DNA of 64,000 bases. It comes from Carbonactinospora thermoautotrophica. Its GTDB lineage: Bacteria > Actinomycetota > Actinomycetes > Streptomycetales > Carbonactinosporaceae. The DNA lies in NCBI RefSeq assembly GCF_001543895.1, contig NZ_JYIJ01000010.1, forward strand, positions 124,001-188,000, read 5' to 3'. Positions 45,807 to 54,993 of this stretch are shown here, in pieces (the stretch's first letter is position 1; each line of letters starts with the position of its first letter). The notes beneath the pieces were generated by a model. That model was not told the origin of the DNA. It searched no databases and saw only the letters and a list, made by a program, of their open reading frames with translations. The translations under genes and the position numbers were made by a program.

Positions 45807-47435
45807 CTACTTCACGGTGCGCCCGGGGCTGGGCCGGCTCTCCTGGTGCAGGCGGTCGAGCGCGGTCACGTAGTAGGTGTACGTCCGGCCGGGCTCGGCG
45901 CCGGTGTCGGTGAAGGTCCGCGTCCGGCCCGCGCGCACGATGGCGATCAGATGGCGGGCGTCGGCGAAGCCGCAGCGGGGCGCGGCGCCCGCGAAGCGGT
46001 AGATCGCGTACGCGGTGGCGTCGCCCTGGCGGGCCGCTGCGGCCCGCCAGGTCAGCGCCACGCCGCGAGCGGTGCGCTCGGCCCGGGTGATCACCGGCCG
46101 GGGCGGGGCCGCGCCGCCGAGGTGCGGCATGAGCGGGATCAGGGCCGGGTGCGCGTAGTGGTCGGCGGCCACCCGGGCCATCGCCCCGAGCCGGTTGGCT
46201 CGCACGTCCTTGGCGCTGAAGTAGACGTCACCGGCCACCCGCGGGTAGCGCCGGTTGACGGTGAGGTGACGCGTCATCTCGGTGGGTTCGGACCAGCCGG
46301 GCGACTGCGTGGTGGAGCCGACCTTGTAGAGGGCCTGGCCGATGTACAGGTGGACGCGGGTACCGGCGACCTGCCGCGCCCACCAGGGCACGAGCTTGGC
46401 GTAGTCGGCGGGCGCGTGGCCGATCGCCCAGTACACCTGGGGCACCACGTAGTCCAGCCACTCCTCGCGCACCCACTTCCGGGTGTCGGCGTACAGGTCG
46501 TCGTAGGTCTGCACGCCGGCCCGGGTGTCGGAGCCGGCAGGGTCGGTCGACTTGTTGCGCCACACCCCGAACGGGCTGACGCCGAACTTCACCCACGGCT
46601 TGAGCGCGTGGATCCGCCGCGACAGCTCGGACACGAGCAGGTCCACGTTGTGGCGCCGCCAGTCGGCCTTGCGGGCGAAGTCTGCCCCGTACCGGCGGTA
46701 GGTCGCGTCGTCGGGGAAGTCCTGACCGGCGACCGGGTACGGGTAGAAGTAGTCGTCGAAGTGGATGCCGTCGACGTCGTACCGCGCCACGGCGTCGAGG
46801 ATGGCGTCCTGGACGAACCGGCGCGCCTCCGGGACGCCCGGGTTGTAGTACAGCTTGCCGCCGTAACGGACGATCCACTCCGGGTGCTCGCGCGCCGGGT
46901 GCCCCGGCGCCAGCTTCGCCGGGTCGGCCTGCATGCTGACCCGGTACGGGTTGAACCAGGCGTGGAACTCCAGGTTGCGCTCGTGCGCGGCCCGGACGGC
47001 GAAGGCGAGCGGGTCGTAGCCCGGATGCTTGCCCTGCTGGCCGGTCAGCCACTGGGACCACGGCTCGTACCGGGAGGGCCAGAAGGCGTCGGCGGTCGGG
47101 CGGACCTGGAGGATCACGGCGTTCAGCCGGTACTTCCGCGCCACGTCCAGCAGGCTCAGATACTCGGCCTGCTGCTGGGCCACGGACAGGCCGGGCTTGG
47201 AAGGCCAGTCGATGTTGAGCACGCTGGCGATCCACAGGGCGCGGAACTGCCGTTTGGGCGCGGCCGGGTCGGGCCGGCAGTCGTCCGGCGCGGCCGGGCC
47301 GGACGAAGCCTCCGCCGGACCGGCGGCGGGGACGGTGGTGAGCACGCCGCACAGCGCCAGCGCCACGGCCCCGGCGGCCGCGGCGGCCCGGACCTGACGG
47401 GGAAGTCGGTGGGCGGGGACGCCTCGGTCACGCAT
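45807..47435 (-). CDS. Exported GHL10-type glycoside hydrolase (DUF187/YngK-like) with C-terminal fibronectin-III-like domain
   Basis: Secreted enzyme of 542 aa. The signal peptide (basic MRDRGVPAHRLPRQVR, hydrophobic core, ASS cleavage area) precedes the GHL10 TIM barrel: FRALWIASVLNIDWPSKPGL, LNAVILQVRPTADAFWPS, EFHAWFNPYRVS, YDVDGIHFDDYFYPYP (acidic catalytic-region residues) and KFGVSPFGVWRNKS. The tail (PRPVITRAERTARGVALTWRA...YTYYVTALD) is fibronectin-III-like. A family member, E. coli DigH, cleaves denuded peptidoglycan glycans, so a wall-remodelling role is plausible. Confidence 0.88.
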   Translation of the reverse strand: MRDRGVPAHRLPRQVRAAAAAGAVALALCGVLTTVPAAGPAEASSGPAAPDDCRPDPAAPKRQFRALWIASVLNIDWPSKPGLSVAQQQAEYLSLLDVARKYRLNAVILQVRPTADAFWPSRYEPWSQWLTGQQGKHPGYDPLAFAVRAAHERNLEFHAWFNPYRVSMQADPAKLAPGHPAREHPEWIVRYGGKLYYNPGVPEARRFVQDAILDAVARYDVDGIHFDDYFYPYPVAGQDFPDDATYRRYGADFARKADWRRHNVDLLVSELSRRIHALKPWVKFGVSPFGVWRNKSTDPAGSDTRAGVQTYDDLYADTRKWVREEWLDYVVPQVYWAIGHAPADYAKLVPWWARQVAGTRVHLYIGQALYKVGSTTQSPGWSEPTEMTRHLTVNRRYPRVAGDVYFSAKDVRANRLGAMARVAADHYAHPALIPLMPHLGGAAPPRPVITRAERTARGVALTWRAAAARQGDATAYAIYRFAGAAPRCGFADARHLIAIVRAGRTRTFTDTGAEPGRTYTYYVTALDRLHQESRPSPGRTVK

Positions 47436-47530
47436 GGCTGGACCTCCTCGGCGCCGGCTCTAGGTGTCGGCCCTCGGTATCGGCTCTCGGTGGCGGCAGG
47501 GCGTGGCGGCTCAACTCGATGGCAAGAAGT

Positions 47531-47557
47531 TTCGCAAGCTATCCGGACTTCGCAAGC
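47531..47557. repeat. Direct repeat upstream of the GHL10 gene
   Basis: TTCGCAAGC occurs at 47531-47539 and 47549-47557, 18 bp apart, i.e. on nearly the same face of the helix. On the gene's strand this reads GCTTGCGAA, reminiscent of LacI-family half-sites. It is a possible operator, about 100 bp before the start codon. Confidence 0.35.
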
Positions 47558-48095
47558 GTTTTTCGCCGGTTCGGGTGTAGTCGCTGACCCGATCCGGTCG
47601 AGGGTGCCCTCGACGGCATGGCCGTAGGTGACCGAGGGGAGGACCTGGTTGGTGGGACCGGGGTCGTCGGCGGTGCAGGCCCCCCTTGAGCCCGACGGCG
47701 TCGAGCCGGCGGCGGAAGGCCTGCTTGGCTTCCTCGGAGCAGAACTGGGTATCTCGTCCCCGAACCGGCCTTCCGCGTTCCCGCCGCGTGATGGGTGGGC
47801 GCTGCTTTGCTTTGCGAAGGAACTTTGCGTAATTTGTGGGTATGTCGATTTTGTAGGCTAAGTGCGCCTACAGGGAACTTACTTACCCTCGTCGACCACC
47901 CGCCTGGTTGCCCGTGGACGCCTGGTCGCGACAGGTCGGCCGCGACGCGCCCCGGTCAGCCGTGGACGCGGAATCCCGGCGTCGAGAACCGGGTACCTGG
48001 GCGGTGACAGCGTGGTGAAAGCGACAGCGCGGTGAACGCCGCGCCCCGGAGCATCAATCGGATATCCATTGCCGGACGGCAGTAGCCTGATGTCC
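47558..48095. other. 538-bp region without a supported gene
   Basis: Between the GHL10 and helY genes. A plus-strand open frame at 47628-47861 (77 aa) shows no domain, no good RBS and no codon pattern I trust. The short T/A-richer stretch around 47805-47865 may carry promoter sequence. Nothing else recognised. Confidence 0.5.
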
Positions 48096-50822
48096 ATGCC
48101 TTCCCCTGCCGAGCGGTACGCAGCCGCCCGCCGCCGGAACCATGAGGCCAAGACCGCCCTCGCGAGCTTCCGGGAGCTGTACCCCTTCGAACTGGACCCG
48201 TTCCAGGTGGACGCCTGCCGGGCGCTGGAAGCGGGGCACGGGGTGCTGGTCGCCGCGCCGACCGGGTCCGGCAAGACCGTGGTGGGGGAGTTCGCCGTGC
48301 ACCTGGCCCTCCAGGAGGGCCGCAAGTGCTTCTACACCACGCCGATCAAGGCGCTGTCCAACCAGAAGTACTCCGACCTGGTCCGGCGGTACGGCCCGCA
48401 GACGGTCGGCCTGCTGACCGGGGACAACACCATCAACAGCGAAGCGCCCGTCGTCGTCATGACGACCGAGGTGCTGCGCAACATGCTGTACGCCGGATCG
48501 GACACGCTGCGCGGCCTCGGGTACGTGGTCATGGACGAGGTGCACTACCTGTCCGACCGGTTCCGCGGCGCGGTCTGGGAGGAGGTCATCATCCACCTCC
48601 CCGACTCCGTGCGGCTGGTGTCGCTGTCGGCGACCGTGAGCAACGCCGAGGAGTTCGCCGACTGGCTCGTCGCCGTGCGCGGCGACACCACGGTGATCGT
48701 CGACGAGCACCGGCCCGTCCCGCTGTGGCAGCACGTCCTGGTCGGCGGCCGGTTGTACGACCTGTTCGTCGACGAGGAGCAGCAGAAGGTCAACCCCGAA
48801 CTGGTCCGCCTCGCCCGCGAGGAGGGGCGGTTCACCAGGATCAGCCCGCGCGGCGGGCGCAACCGCCGTGGCATGGGCCGCTTCTACACCCCCAGCCGGG
48901 TGGAGGTGATCGAGAAGCTGAACGCCGAGGGCCTGCTCCCGGCGATCACGTTCATCTTCTCCCGCGCCGGCTGTGACGCCGCCGTCCTGCAGTGCCTGCA
49001 CGCCGGCCTGCGCCTCAACGGACCCGAGGAGCGCGAGACGATCCGCCGGTACGTGGAGGAGCGCTGCGCGGAGATCCCACCCGAGGACCTGGGCGTGCTC
49101 GGATACTGGGAGTGGCTGGAGGGCCTGGAACGCGGTATCGCCGCCCACCACGCGGGCATGCTGCCCACGTTCAAGGAGGTCGTCGAGGAGCTGTTCGCCC
49201 GCGGCCTGGTCAAGGCGGTGTTCGCCACCGAGACCTTGGCGCTGGGCATCAACATGCCCGCCCGTTCGGTGGTGCTGGAGAAGCTCGTCAAGTGGAACGG
49301 CGAGACCCACGCCGACATCACCCCGGGCGAGTACACCCAGCTCACCGGGCGGGCCGGCCGGCGCGGCATCGACGTGGAGGGGCACGCGGTCGTGCTGTGG
49401 CAGCCCGGGTTCGACCCGCGCGCGCTGGCCGGTCTCGCCTCCACCCGCACCTACCCGCTGCGGTCCAGCTTCCGCCCCTCGTACAACATGGCCGTCAACC
49501 TGGTCGGCCAGTTCGGGCGCCAGCGGGCCCGCGACCTGCTGGAGACGTCGTTCGCGCAGTTCCAGGCCGACCGGGCCGTGGTGGGGCTGGCGCGGCAGGT
49601 GCAGCGCAACCTGGAGGGCCTGGAAGGCTACCGGGAGGCGATGACCTGCCACCTCGGCGACTTCGAGGAGTACTCGCGGCTGCGCCGTCAGCTGTCGGAC
49701 CGGGAGGCCGAGCTGGCCCGGCGGGGCAAGCAGCAGCAGCGCGCCGAAGCGGTCGCGTCGCTGGAGCGGCTGCGCATCGGCGACGTGATCATGGTTCCGG
49801 GCGGGCGCCGGCAGGGGCTGGCGGTCGTGCTCGACCCGGGCATCGCCGCCGGACTGGAAGGCCCGCGCCCGACCGTGCTGACTGTGGACCGGCAGGTCAA
49901 GCGGCTCTCGGTGGTGGACTTCCCCACGCCCGTGGAGCCGCTGGCCCGCATGCGCGTGCCCAAGAAGTTCAACTGGCGTTCCCCGCAGGCCCGCCGTGAC
50001 CTGGCCAGCGCCCTGCGCGAGCACGCGCCGGCCGAGCCGGTCAAGCCGCGCCGCGGCCACTCGCTCGCTGCGGACGACCCGGAGATCGCGCGCCTGCGCA
50101 AGGCGATCCGGCAACACCCCTGCCACAGGTGCGCGGACCGGGAGGAGCACGCCCGCTGGGCGGAGCGGTACTGGCGGCTGAAGAAGGAGACCGACCAGCT
50201 GGAGCGGCGCATCCAGGGCCGGACCAACACCATCGCCCGCACCTTCGACCGGGTCTGCGCGGCGCTCACCCAGTTGGGGTACCTGGACGAGGCCGACGGC
50301 GGCGAACTGACCGTCACCCCCCAGGGGGAGCTGCTCAGTCGCCTGTACACCGAGCTGGACCTGCTGGCCGCCGAGTGCCTGCGCGCCGGCCTGTGGGACC
50401 GGCTCACCCCGGCCGAGCTGGCCGCCTGCGTGTCCGTGCTGGTGTACGAGTCGCGCCAGCCCGACGACGTGGGCCCGCTGCGGCTCCCCGGCGGCAAGGT
50501 CCGCGACACCCTGGAGGCGATGGTCCGCCTGTGGGGCCGGTTGGACACCATGGAGAAGGACCACCACCTGGACTTCCTCCGCGAACCCGACCTGGGGTTC
50601 GCCTGGCCGGTGTACCGGTGGGCGTGCGGGCACCGGCTGGAGGCGGTGCTGACCGATTCCGACCTGCCCGCGGGCGACTTCGTCCGGTGGACCAAGCAGG
50701 TGATCGACCTGCTGGACCAGATCTCGGACGCGGTCCCCGACGACGCGCCGGTCCGCAAGACCGCGCACGCCGCGGTCGACGCGCTGCGGCGAGGAGTGGT
50801 GGCGTACTCGTCGGTCGGCTGA
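48096..50822 (+). CDS. helY: Ski2-like DEAD/DEAH RNA helicase HelY
   Basis: Large superfamily 2 helicase (908 aa) of the Mtr4/Ski2/HelY group. Motifs in order: FQVDACRALEAGHGVLVAAP, Walker A PTGSGKTVVGE, TPIKALSNQK, DEVH box VVMDEVHYLSD, motif III LSATVSN, motif IV ITFIFSR and motif VI TQLTGRAGRRGID. The C-terminal DSHCT domain includes FDRVCAALTQLGYLDE. Likely role is RNA unwinding in turnover or processing. ATG 48096 (MPSPAERYA) is chosen; ATG 48090 is also possible. Confidence 0.94.
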   Translation: MPSPAERYAAARRRNHEAKTALASFRELYPFELDPFQVDACRALEAGHGVLVAAPTGSGKTVVGEFAVHLALQEGRKCFYTTPIKALSNQKYSDLVRRYGPQTVGLLTGDNTINSEAPVVVMTTEVLRNMLYAGSDTLRGLGYVVMDEVHYLSDRFRGAVWEEVIIHLPDSVRLVSLSATVSNAEEFADWLVAVRGDTTVIVDEHRPVPLWQHVLVGGRLYDLFVDEEQQKVNPELVRLAREEGRFTRISPRGGRNRRGMGRFYTPSRVEVIEKLNAEGLLPAITFIFSRAGCDAAVLQCLHAGLRLNGPEERETIRRYVEERCAEIPPEDLGVLGYWEWLEGLERGIAAHHAGMLPTFKEVVEELFARGLVKAVFATETLALGINMPARSVVLEKLVKWNGETHADITPGEYTQLTGRAGRRGIDVEGHAVVLWQPGFDPRALAGLASTRTYPLRSSFRPSYNMAVNLVGQFGRQRARDLLETSFAQFQADRAVVGLARQVQRNLEGLEGYREAMTCHLGDFEEYSRLRRQLSDREAELARRGKQQQRAEAVASLERLRIGDVIMVPGGRRQGLAVVLDPGIAAGLEGPRPTVLTVDRQVKRLSVVDFPTPVEPLARMRVPKKFNWRSPQARRDLASALREHAPAEPVKPRRGHSLAADDPEIARLRKAIRQHPCHRCADREEHARWAERYWRLKKETDQLERRIQGRTNTIARTFDRVCAALTQLGYLDEADGGELTVTPQGELLSRLYTELDLLAAECLRAGLWDRLTPAELAACVSVLVYESRQPDDVGPLRLPGGKVRDTLEAMVRLWGRLDTMEKDHHLDFLREPDLGFAWPVYRWACGHRLEAVLTDSDLPAGDFVRWTKQVIDLLDQISDAVPDDAPVRKTAHAAVDALRRGVVAYSSVG

Positions 50823-50837
50823 TCCGGGGGGAACGAG

Positions 50838-52094
50838 GTGCGCAGGAGCTGGCGAGGCCTCGCGGCACTGGCGGTGTTGGCCGCCACGGCGTTGACCGGA
50901 TGCGGGGGCGGACGCCTGCTGGCCCTCGACCTGGGCGGCGCCACGAGCCCGGACCCACTCGCGAGATCCGGGTTCCGCGCGTCACAGGCCGCCGAGCCGC
51001 GGGCGGCCACCCCGGGTGGGCCGGTGCCGGCCGGCTTCGTCCCGGTCTCGGTCACCGCGCTGGACCCGGACACGTTCTGGGTGCTCGGCACCGCCTTGTG
51101 CGGGCACCAGTCGTGCACGTCGCTGGTGCGCACCCGGGACGGCGGCCGCAGCTTCGCGGCTCTGCCCGCGCCGGCCGCGCCGCTCGCAGAGATCGCGTAC
51201 GTGCCCGGCCCGATCCCGGGCCGCCCCGACACCCGCAAGGGCCGCATGGTCAACATCGGCGGGTCCGGCACGACCACCGACGTGTCGGTCGCCGACGTCC
51301 GGTTCGCCGACCCGGTCAACGGATGGGTGTACGGAGGAGCCCTCTTCGCCACCCACGACGGCGGCGCGACCTGGACCGAGCTTCCCATGCCCGGCCCGGT
51401 GACCCGGCTGGAGGCCGGGCAGGGCGTGGCGTGGGCGCTCACGCAGACCGGGCCCGGCGTCACCCTGTACCAGGCGGGCGTCACCGGCGACGACTGGCGG
51501 CCGGTGCCGCTGCCCGGCGGGCCGCTCGGCTCCTCCGCCGACCTCGCGGTCGTCCGCGACACGGCCGTGGTGGTCGCCGACACCGGTGACGGGCAGGCGC
51601 GGGCGTTCCGGGTGCCGCCGCGTGGTGCTCCCGCCGCGGCGCCCGTGTCGTGCCGGGCGGGCGCGCAGCGGGTGCTCTCCGCTGCTGGCGACCGTCTGTG
51701 GCTGGTGTGCCAGGACGAGCGGGGAGCGCAGCTGGCGCGCTCGACCGACGGCGGGCGGACGTTCACCCCGGTGCCGGTCCCGCCCGGGGTCCTCACCCCC
51801 GCGCCGCGCACCGCCCGGCTGGCGCTGCCGCCCGTGGTGGGCGCCTTGAGCGGGCAGGCGGCGCTGCTCGGCTCGGCCGGGCAACTCACCCGCACCACCG
51901 ACGGCGGCGCGACTTGGCCCCTGCTGGCGCTCCCCGGGCTGGTGTCCACCGGCCGGGACCCAGCCCAGTGGCGGTACGCCGGGTTCACCGGCCCTTCGGT
52001 CGGCTTCGTCGTGCAGTCCCTGCCCCGCCAGGTCCTGTGGCGCACCACCGACGGCGGGCGCACCTGGTCGAAGGTGGCCTTCTCCACCCGCTGA
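50838..52094 (+). CDS. Putative lipoprotein with Ycf48/BNR-like repeats
   Basis: Exported protein of 418 aa. It has a signal peptide with lipobox LTGC (ALTGCGGG), then several sialidase-type Asp-box units of the form S/T-x-D-G-G-x-T-W: TRDGGRSF, THDGGATW, STDGGRTF, TTDGGATW and TTDGGRTW. These are bladed-propeller structural motifs and do not imply sialidase activity, as the catalytic Arg triad is not apparent. It starts 16 bp after helY and may share its transcript. Function unknown. Confidence 0.78.
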   Translation: MRRSWRGLAALAVLAATALTGCGGGRLLALDLGGATSPDPLARSGFRASQAAEPRAATPGGPVPAGFVPVSVTALDPDTFWVLGTALCGHQSCTSLVRTRDGGRSFAALPAPAAPLAEIAYVPGPIPGRPDTRKGRMVNIGGSGTTTDVSVADVRFADPVNGWVYGGALFATHDGGATWTELPMPGPVTRLEAGQGVAWALTQTGPGVTLYQAGVTGDDWRPVPLPGGPLGSSADLAVVRDTAVVVADTGDGQARAFRVPPRGAPAAAPVSCRAGAQRVLSAAGDRLWLVCQDERGAQLARSTDGGRTFTPVPVPPGVLTPAPRTARLALPPVVGALSGQAALLGSAGQLTRTTDGGATWPLLALPGLVSTGRDPAQWRYAGFTGPSVGFVVQSLPRQVLWRTTDGGRTWSKVAFSTR

Positions 52095-52606
52095 GGGCCT
52101 GGTACGCCGCTGTTGCAGGCGGCGATGACCGTTCGGTGCGCCGGACCAGACAGCTTCAGGTCCTGGCGGTGCACGTTGTCGCGCAGAGCCAAGAAGGTGG
52201 CACTGAGCGACAAGCTTCCAGCCGTGGGCTTTCGCATGATGTCGGTCACCAATTGACCGTCGACTCCGCGAAGTGTCGCGGTACGAGGAGGTCTAATGCC
52301 TCGACGATTCTGGGGGCGAGAATCACGAGCCGTGCGATGGCCAGCAGTGTCTTCCCTTGAAAACGTGAACGAAGACGTGAACACCGTCGTCTTTGCGTAG
52401 CCGCACGGTTCAAGGACCGCGAGGAAGCCACCAGGGCTTCACGTTTGGACCACTCGTTGGTTGCTGTCGCTGAAGTACCTCATGAAGTGGTCCCGGGTGT
52501 ACCGCGGGCACCTGTAGATCTACGCGCAGATGATCTGGGGGAAGGCAGGTGCCGTTCGCGTCCTGCCGCCAGGTTTCGGTCCTTCCAAGAACCACCACGA
52601 CCGCAC
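52095..52606. other. 512-bp region upstream of the amidase leader
   Basis: No intact gene. A minus-strand frame (52246-52431) ends with LLAIARLVILAPRIVEALDL, faintly like a recombinase C-terminal segment, but is too short to call. There is a perfect 10-bp palindrome GTAGATCTAC at 52514-52523 and a direct repeat of ACGTGAAC near 52363-52382. The promoter of the amidase operon probably lies here, but no convincing -35/-10 pair is visible. Confidence 0.5.
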
Positions 52607-52655
52607 CGGTTTCCTGACCTTTCCGGGCCTCAGCCCGCGGCTGAAAGGGAAACCG
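52607..52655 (+). promoter_or_regulatory. Large potential RNA hairpin in the amidase-operon leader
   Basis: Three nested perfect stems: CGGTTTCC (52607-52614) with GGAAACCG (52648-52655), CTTTC (52619-52623) with GAAAG (52643-52647), and CGGGC (52624-52628) with GCCCG (52633-52637) around a CTCA loop. A competing hairpin TCAGCC-CGC-GGCTGA (52630-52644) would break the inner stems. No T-run follows, so it is not a simple terminator. It could be a riboregulatory leader acting on the amidase gene 36 bp downstream; no known riboswitch consensus was recognised. Confidence 0.5.
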
Positions 52656-52664
52656 CCACGCCGG

Positions 52665-52677
52665 CAGCTTTTAGCTG
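52665..52677 (+). promoter_or_regulatory. Mini-hairpin abutting the amidase RBS
   Basis: CAGCT-TTT-AGCTG is followed immediately by AAGGAG (52678-52683) and, after seven bases, the ATG at 52691. Its right side AGCTGAAGGAGA resembles GGCTGAAAGGGA inside the larger upstream hairpin, so the two could compete for the same pairing partner. Confidence 0.4.
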
Positions 52678-52690
52678 AAGGAGAATCTCG

Positions 52691-54241
52691 ATGGGTGTCG
52701 ACCCGCCTACCATCGCCGATCTCGCCGAGATCGCGCGGCACTATGAATTCCACCTCGGGGAATCCGATCTGGAGTCGTACCGCGCCCTGGTCACCGGCGC
52801 GCTCGAGTCTTACCGGATCGTCGAGCAGCTCTTCCAGGACACGCTGCCGGAACCACCGTCCGGACGTACCTACCAGCGGCCGCAACCAGAGCAGAATCCG
52901 CTGGGTGCGTGGTACGTGACCACCCGAATATCCACGGGGAAGGAAGGCCCGCTGACCGGCCGCACTGTGGCGGTCAAGGACAACGTCGCAGTGGCCGGGA
53001 TCCCGATGATGAACGGGTCGCGGTCGGTCGAGGGGTTCGTGCCGCGCCGGGACGCGACAGTGGTGACCCGACTGCTTGAGGCGGGTGCGACGGTAGTCGG
53101 CAAGGCGGTCTGCGAAGACCTGTGTTTCTCCGGCGCCAGCCACACCGCGGCTACCGGGCCGGTCCGCAACCCATGGGACCCCAACGTCACGGCCGGTGGG
53201 TCGTCCTCCGGCAGCGCCGTGCTGGTCGCCACCGGGGAAGCGGATCTCGCCGTGGGCGGCGACCAGGGCGGGTCGATCCGCATCCCCAGTGCGTTCTGCG
53301 GAGTCGTCGGACACAAGCCGACCCGAGGCCTGGTGCCCTACACCGGGGCGTTCCCCATCGAGAACACGCTGGACCACCTCGGTCCGATCACCTTCACCAC
53401 CCGCGACGCCGCGCTGATGCTCGGGGTGATGGCCGGCCCGGACGGCCTGGACCCGCGGCAGCGGGACCTGCCCCCGGCCAAGGACTACCTTGCCGACCTC
53501 GACGCCGGGATCAGTGGGCTGCGGGTGGCCGTGGTCGAGGAGGGTTTCGGTCTGCCAGGACTGTCGGACCCGCAAGTCGACGAGGAGGTGCTCGCCGCTA
53601 CCCGCAGATTGGAGCGCGCGGGCGCGAAGGTGAGCCACGTCAGCATTCCGTGGCACCGACACGGCGTGCACGTGTGGAACGTGATCGCTATCGAGGGCGC
53701 GACAACGCAGATGGTGGACGGCAACGGGTTCGGCATGAACTGGTCCGGTTACTACGACCCGGAACTCATCGCGCACTACGCCCAAGGCCGACGGGACCAT
53801 GCCGACAGCTTGTCCGACACCGTGAAGCTCACCGTGCTAGCCGGCCGATACACGATCAACCGATACGGCGGCCGTTACTACGGGATGGCGCAGAACCTGG
53901 CCCGGTCGCTCACTGCCGCGTACGACGCGGTGCTGGCGGAGTTCGACGTGCTGGTGATGCCCACGCTGCCCTACGTCGCTACGCCCATCGAGGATGCCTT
54001 GTCGTGCCGGGAGAATTACGTCGCCCGAGCGCTGGAGATGATCGTGAACACCGCGCCGTTCGACGTGACCGGCCACCCGGCGACAACGGTTCCGGCCGGC
54101 ATGGTCAAAAACCTGCCCGTCGGCATGATGATCATCGGACGACACTTCCAAGATGACGTGTGTCTCCGGGTAGCCCAGGCGTACGAGACAGCCGTCGGCG
54201 GGTTCACGCCACCACCCGGTTCCGCCCGGCGCGCCAGTTGA
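52691..54241 (+). CDS. Amidase (amidase-signature family, nitrile-hydratase-associated)
   Basis: Hydrolyses amides to carboxylic acids and ammonia, completing nitrile breakdown after nitrile hydratase. The Ser-cisSer-Lys triad is intact at the positions known for Rhodococcus amidase: Lys96 (GRTVAVKDNVA), Ser171 (TAGGSSSGSA) and the nucleophile Ser195 (GGDQGGSIRIPS). An N-terminal extension of about 75 residues is typical of this enantioselective-amidase subgroup. Length is 516 aa. ATG with AAGGAG ahead. First gene of the island, 41 bp ahead of the beta subunit gene. Confidence 0.94.
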   Translation: MGVDPPTIADLAEIARHYEFHLGESDLESYRALVTGALESYRIVEQLFQDTLPEPPSGRTYQRPQPEQNPLGAWYVTTRISTGKEGPLTGRTVAVKDNVAVAGIPMMNGSRSVEGFVPRRDATVVTRLLEAGATVVGKAVCEDLCFSGASHTAATGPVRNPWDPNVTAGGSSSGSAVLVATGEADLAVGGDQGGSIRIPSAFCGVVGHKPTRGLVPYTGAFPIENTLDHLGPITFTTRDAALMLGVMAGPDGLDPRQRDLPPAKDYLADLDAGISGLRVAVVEEGFGLPGLSDPQVDEEVLAATRRLERAGAKVSHVSIPWHRHGVHVWNVIAIEGATTQMVDGNGFGMNWSGYYDPELIAHYAQGRRDHADSLSDTVKLTVLAGRYTINRYGGRYYGMAQNLARSLTAAYDAVLAEFDVLVMPTLPYVATPIEDALSCRENYVARALEMIVNTAPFDVTGHPATTVPAGMVKNLPVGMMIIGRHFQDDVCLRVAQAYETAVGGFTPPPGSARRAS

Positions 54242-54282
54242 AAGTGCTCGGCACAGAACTTCGATCCTCCAGGAGGTACGCA

Positions 54283-54963
54283 GTGAACGGTGTCCACGAT
54301 TTGGGCGGCACCGACGGGCTCGGCACCATCGGCCCGGAGGAAAACGAACCCGTCTTCCACTCCGAGTGGGAGAAGGTGGTGTTCGCGCTGCTGCCGGCGA
54401 CGTTCGCGGCCGGGTACTACAACCTCGACCAGTTCCGGCACGGCATCGAGCAGATGCACCCGGTGGAGTACCTGTCCTCCCGGTACTACGAGCACTGGCT
54501 GCACACCATCACCCACCACGCCATTCGGGTCGGCGCCATCGATCCGGACGAGCTCGATGAGCGCACTCGGTACTACCGTGACAACCCGGACGCGCCGTTG
54601 CCTGACAGGCGGAACCCCGAGCTGCTCAAGCTAATGGAAACCATCGTGGCGCAAGGCAGCTCGGCTCGGCGACCGCTTGACTCCAAGCCGCGCTTCTCGA
54701 TCGGTGACCGGGTGCGGGTCGCCGACGATCACCCGTTTGGTCACACCCGCCGGGCTCGCTACATCCGCGGCAAGGTCGGCGTGATCGACCGCGTGCACGG
54801 CACGTTCATCTACCCCGACACCGCGGCGCGTGGCGAGGGAGACGACCCGCAGTGGGTCTACAGCGTGCGGTTCGACGCCAAGGAGCTGTGGGGCGAACAG
54901 TACGCCGATGCCAACGGATCGGTCTATTTCGACGTCTGGGAACCCTACATCGACCGCGTGTGA
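54283..54963 (+). CDS. nthB: Nitrile hydratase subunit beta
   Basis: Structural partner of the alpha subunit that shapes the active-site channel. It has the typical N-terminus MNGVHDLGGTDGLGTI, the central HWLHTITHHAI / GAIDPDEL region, and the C-terminal SH3-like barrel (FSIGDRVRVADDHPFGHTRRARYIRGKVGVIDRVHGTFIYPD). Length is 226 aa. GTG start with AGGAGG seven bases ahead. The order beta-alpha is that of cobalt-type enzymes such as those of R. rhodochrous J1. Confidence 0.95.
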   Translation: MNGVHDLGGTDGLGTIGPEENEPVFHSEWEKVVFALLPATFAAGYYNLDQFRHGIEQMHPVEYLSSRYYEHWLHTITHHAIRVGAIDPDELDERTRYYRDNPDAPLPDRRNPELLKLMETIVAQGSSARRPLDSKPRFSIGDRVRVADDHPFGHTRRARYIRGKVGVIDRVHGTFIYPDTAARGEGDDPQWVYSVRFDAKELWGEQYADANGSVYFDVWEPYIDRV

Positions 54964-54993
54964 CCCCTACTGGAAGTAAGGAGTGGAAATCAG

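Noticed and set aside
47628-47861. Possible 77-aa gene on the plus strand
   Set aside because: No RBS, no domain and uneven codon usage; probably spurious.
50838-52094. Sialidase for the Asp-box lipoprotein
   Set aside because: Only structural Asp-box repeats are visible; the catalytic Arg triad and Tyr/Glu pair of sialidases are not apparent.
52246-52431. Recombinase-like fragment on the minus strand
   Set aside because: The resemblance rests on about 15 residues (LAIARLVILAPRIVEAL); too short to support a call.
52540-52690. Cobalamin or NiCo riboswitch upstream of the amidase gene
   Set aside because: GGTGCC and AAAGGGAA fragments are suggestive, but the conserved cobalamin core and B12 box are absent, and I cannot match the NiCo consensus; kept only as an unassigned structured leader.
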